This document shows positions 63,404-64,000 of a stretch of DNA of 64,000 nt, in pieces. Numbering within the stretch: the stretch's first letter is position 1; each line of letters opens with the position of its first letter. The notes under the pieces were generated by a model, which did not search any database, was not told the DNA's origin, and saw nothing but the letters and a program-made list of their open reading frames with translations. Source of the DNA: Formosa sediminum (GTDB taxonomy: Bacteria; Bacteroidota; Bacteroidia; Flavobacteriales; Flavobacteriaceae); the NCBI RefSeq assembly GCF_007197735.1, contig NZ_CP041637.1:3753001-3817000 (forward strand), read 5' to 3'. The position numbers and the translations under genes were made by a program.

Positions 63404-64000
63404 TTAATTACGTTTTGGTTTTGGGAAATTATTAAAATCTTCTACGGTTAATTTTTGATGATTTTTGTACTTATTATAAAAATAATTGGTCCATTCTTTC
63501 TGAAAAATTTTGGCCTCATATTGAAAATTTAAATAGTGTTGCGTATCTGTTTTAGCTATTTTATTCATGGTATTCTGCAATAAAATAGCAGGAGAAAACC
63601 AACTTAAATTTTTGGCTAACGCACGTTGTTTAGTAGATTGATTTTCATACTTACTTTCAAATGCATCCATAAATTTTCTTTTTTCATCTAAAAGAATAAA
63701 ATTTTTATTCCAATACGCTCTAAATCTGTCGTTTGTTTTGTTGTTTTTTTCTAGTTCTGAAGGATTTTCTTCATAATACTTTTGTAAAATAACCTCTTCT
63801 TTCTTTTCAAAGTTTTTTTCAATATCCCGTTTGGCAGTTACAAATTCTACTCTAGAAGGCGCAGGATGTATACTACTTGCCATAATATTTACAAAGCTTG
63901 GTATAATTAAAACAAAAAGTAGCCATGTACCTAATAGTAAAATAATGTTTTGAGAAGACGATTTGTTAAGTAAATTTATTACAAATGCCAAAGCAAACCA
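63404..64000 (-). CDS. ABC-2/DUF3526-type permease, N-terminal part outside window
   Basis: The frame is open through the right edge (residues WFALAFVINL precede the first internal ATG-like position), so the N-terminus is missing. The visible 199 residues include one membrane segment (IILLLGTWLLFVLIIPSFVNIMA) and a long charged periplasmic-type loop (VEFVTAKRDIEKNFEKKEE, QSTKQRALAKNLSWFSPAILLQ) characteristic of DUF3526 permease proteins of Bacteroidota. It pairs with the ATPase that starts 3 bases downstream. Confidence 0.8.
   Translation of the reverse strand, partial: WFALAFVINLLNKSSSQNIILLLGTWLLFVLIIPSFVNIMASSIHPAPSRVEFVTAKRDIEKNFEKKEEVILQKYYEENPSELEKNNKTNDRFRAYWNKNFILLDEKRKFMDAFESKYENQSTKQRALAKNLSWFSPAILLQNTMNKIAKTDTQHYLNFQYEAKIFQKEWTNYFYNKYKNHQKLTVEDFNNFPKPKRN

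Noticed and set aside
62699-64000. ABC genes as part of the locus E system
   Set aside because: They have their own terminator and lie upstream of the sigma gene promoter region; nothing in them relates to redox or peptide uptake.

Overview
The window is AT-rich DNA from a marine-type member of the Bacteroidota, most likely a Flavobacteriaceae (inferred from low GC, four SusC/SusD-type outer-membrane systems, type IX secretion sorting domains, FecI/FecR-type sigma/anti-sigma pairs and a SusR-like regulator). I saw no rRNA, tRNA or CRISPR. Genus cannot be fixed from the sequence alone.

Layout. (A) 1-4961: a SusC-type receptor cut by the left edge, its FecR anti-sigma gene and a divergent FecI-type sigma gene; then (5832-7340) a T9SS-exported protein whose upstream region repeats the fecR promoter-like element. 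(7470-7935) A decayed IS200-type transposase. (B) 7999-23407: dsbD, a double-domain trypsin-like protein, three TlpA-like thioredoxins, SusD, SusC, FecR and a divergent sigma factor. (C) 23947-41186: a compact beta-glucan (laminarin-type) utilization locus: MFS sugar transporter, GH16, GH3, GH30, GH5-CBM6, GH30, PKD surface lipoprotein, SusD, SusC and a SusR-like regulator. (D) 42157-49148: a secreted PL7 alginate lyase with four FN3 modules and a 1372-residue S8 protease-like protein, converging on each other. (E) 49759-62342: a second redox/protease locus: trypsin-like lipoprotein, dsbD, TlpA, DUF4465-like lipoprotein, SusD, SusC, FecR, sigma. (F) 62699-64000: an ABC ATPase and part of its permease.

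How the parts fit. Locus C should bind, cut and import a beta-1,3/1,6-glucan and pass sugar over the inner membrane. Loci B and E have no carbohydrate-active enzyme: each joins a SusCD importer to a DsbD-type electron shuttle, TlpA thioredoxins and a trypsin-like protein. A plausible reading is capture of proteinaceous or disulfide-containing material, but the substrate is not shown by the sequence. The two dsbD genes are almost identical (about 25 mismatches in roughly 1.92 kb by hand count) while all neighbours are clearly diverged, which points to recent gene conversion or copying.

Most interesting signal. All three fecR-susC junctions (A, B, E) carry the same arrangement on the strand opposite the operon: a TAnnTTTG-like element over the susC start codon, then a hairpin with a T-run that ends exactly at the fecR stop. 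This predicts three short antisense RNAs of about 65-90 nt covering the susC leader, comparable to the DonS antisense RNA of Bacteroides fragilis. The susC of locus C, which has no FecI/FecR pair, lacks it.
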